Assembly (NCBI GenBank): GCA_934668345.1
Contig: CAKUNE010000001.1
Location: 310,001 to 374,000 of the forward strand
Length of the DNA stretch: 64,000 nucleotides
Direction: 5' to 3'
From: an uncultured Collinsella sp.
Lineage (GTDB): Bacteria > Actinomycetota > Coriobacteriia > Coriobacteriales > Coriobacteriaceae
Position numbers and translations under genes: made by a program. Below, piece after piece: positions 63,240-64,000 of the stretch; the first letter of the stretch is position 1, and each line of letters begins with the position of its first letter. The notes beneath the pieces were generated by a model that saw only the letters and a program-made list of their open reading frames with translations, was not told where the DNA came from and searched no databases.

Positions 63240-64000
63240 ATGGCGGCGGAAACACCGTGCTCGGTCCTCTACAACGATATCCGCTCGTTTGGCGGTCTTA
63301 AGCATCTCGAGATCGCCCGCATGCTCATTAACGGCAACTCATATGCGGGCAGCGCCCTACTCGACAAATGTTCCACCAACCGCTCGTATCTCACTCGCTA
63401 CATTGTCCACCGCGAGCCCGATCAGTGTGCGCCGGGTATCTACAACGATTTCACTGTCTCTACGCTTAACCTAGCCGCCGCTATCGGTAACAAACTTGGT
63501 GGTGGCGAGCGTGCCTACCAGGAGCTATCTGACCATTACAGCGGCCCTGCAGCTCAAGCGATGATGTCGATTCTCGCCGAGTATGGCCTCGATAATCGCC
63601 TCTACGCCAACGCCTTGGGGCGCATTCGCAGCTCCGACGACCACAGCCCCCGCGAAAAGAGCACGCTCTTCCTGATGCTCTTTGTGGCGACGGGTGCACT
63701 TGCCGATCCCGCCCAGGGCGTAGCAACCGTTGAGCGTTTTTGCGATAGCAAGACAGGCGGGCACTTTGGCACCACCGAGACCACCGTCGGCCGTGGTTTT
63801 TTGAGCAGCTTAGATCAGCCGCGCACCGTCGCCCCCAATCTCGGCTTGCTTAGGACGCACGCCGGAAACAGCGTTGACATGCAGATCCACCCACTCTCAC
63901 GCGACCCTCGCGGCACTGTAATTGGCTCTTTGCCCAAAACCTCGCCCAGCATTACCGATGTAGGCGCCGACGCATCGCGCGAGCATCTCCGGATTTGGCT
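63240..64000 (+). CDS. Protein with FHA-like motif, unknown function (partial, 3' end off the window)
   Basis: At least 253 residues, open to the right edge. ATG 63240 follows GGGAGG by 4 nt. The N-terminal 130 residues are helical (FGGLKHLEIARMLINGNSY, AMMSILAEYGLDNRLYANAL) and not recognised. The middle has a Thr/Gly-rich segment (FGTTETTVGRG) and the visible end reads DVGADASREHLRIW, which matches the S-R-x-H core of FHA domains. If the rest is FHA, this would be a second phosphothreonine reader in the island. Promoter on the plus strand uncertain. Confidence 0.75.
   Translation, partial: MAAETPCSVLYNDIRSFGGLKHLEIARMLINGNSYAGSALLDKCSTNRSYLTRYIVHREPDQCAPGIYNDFTVSTLNLAAAIGNKLGGGERAYQELSDHYSGPAAQAMMSILAEYGLDNRLYANALGRIRSSDDHSPREKSTLFLMLFVATGALADPAQGVATVERFCDSKTGGHFGTTETTVGRGFLSSLDQPRTVAPNLGLLRTHAGNSVDMQIHPLSRDPRGTVIGSLPKTSPSITDVGADASREHLRIW

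Overview
The window is about 60% GC, almost fully coding, and looks like a chromosome segment of a strict gut anaerobe of the Actinomycetota class Coriobacteriia, most like Collinsella. The basis is the [FeFe] hydrogenase, the FucO-type alcohol dehydrogenase, PTS sugar uptake, the Actinobacteria-like codon use and the dispersed short intergenic palindromes. The genus is an inference from gene content; no database search was run. No rRNA, tRNA, CRISPR array, insertion sequence or prophage was recognised.

1-38 kb is mostly ordinary genome. It holds the N-terminal 921 residues of DnaE (runs off the left edge), an AddA/AddB-type helicase-nuclease pair, a TrpR-like YerC protein, a small four-helix membrane protein, a divergent Rrf2 regulator/cysK pair followed by mnmA, a 5'-truncated HipA-like gene lying between two copies of a 69-bp palindromic repeat, an M42 peptidase, a FucO-like dehydrogenase, a DUF1275 membrane protein, a YgiQ radical SAM enzyme, a CPBP protease and a solitary RelB/DinJ antitoxin. 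Next comes a four-gene unit coding a NuoF-fragment/GltD fusion flavoprotein, an [FeFe] hydrogenase, a lipoprotein and a fused ABC permease-ATPase. It is followed by an alpha-glucoside PTS operon (EIIA, BglG-type antiterminator, EIICB, GH4 phospho-glucosidase) with a candidate antiterminator/terminator leader, then an EFR1-type flavodoxin-ferredoxin, a DEAD-box RNA helicase with an RG-rich tail, and a GNAT acetyltransferase.

38.4-64 kb is an accessory-looking signalling island. A tightly coupled minus-strand operon (60292 to 50991) codes, in order, a coiled-coil protein of unknown function, an FHA protein with two zinc ribbons, a radical SAM activase-like enzyme, a ClpB-like AAA+ ATPase, a PP2C phosphatase and a large membrane Ser/Thr kinase whose N-terminus carries about eleven GETVTV repeats. 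Around it lie a second membrane kinase, a zinc-ribbon membrane protein, a partial protein with an FHA-like motif, two paralogous single-pass LRR/EF-hand proteins, a PH-like protein, and a plus-strand group containing a TIR-DUF4357 protein, a membrane protein with Rossmann and RyR-like regions, and two unrecognised proteins, one with a clear internal duplication.

The strongest observation is that seven promoters in this island share the palindrome TGTTGCGCAACA (or a one-base variant), followed in every case, exactly 19 nt later, by a -10-like hexamer. This points to one island-wide regulator and suggests that the kinase, phosphatase, FHA, AAA+ and TIR parts are co-regulated as one system. Its function is unknown. 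Phosphothreonine signalling linked to a membrane stress or defence response is the best inference.
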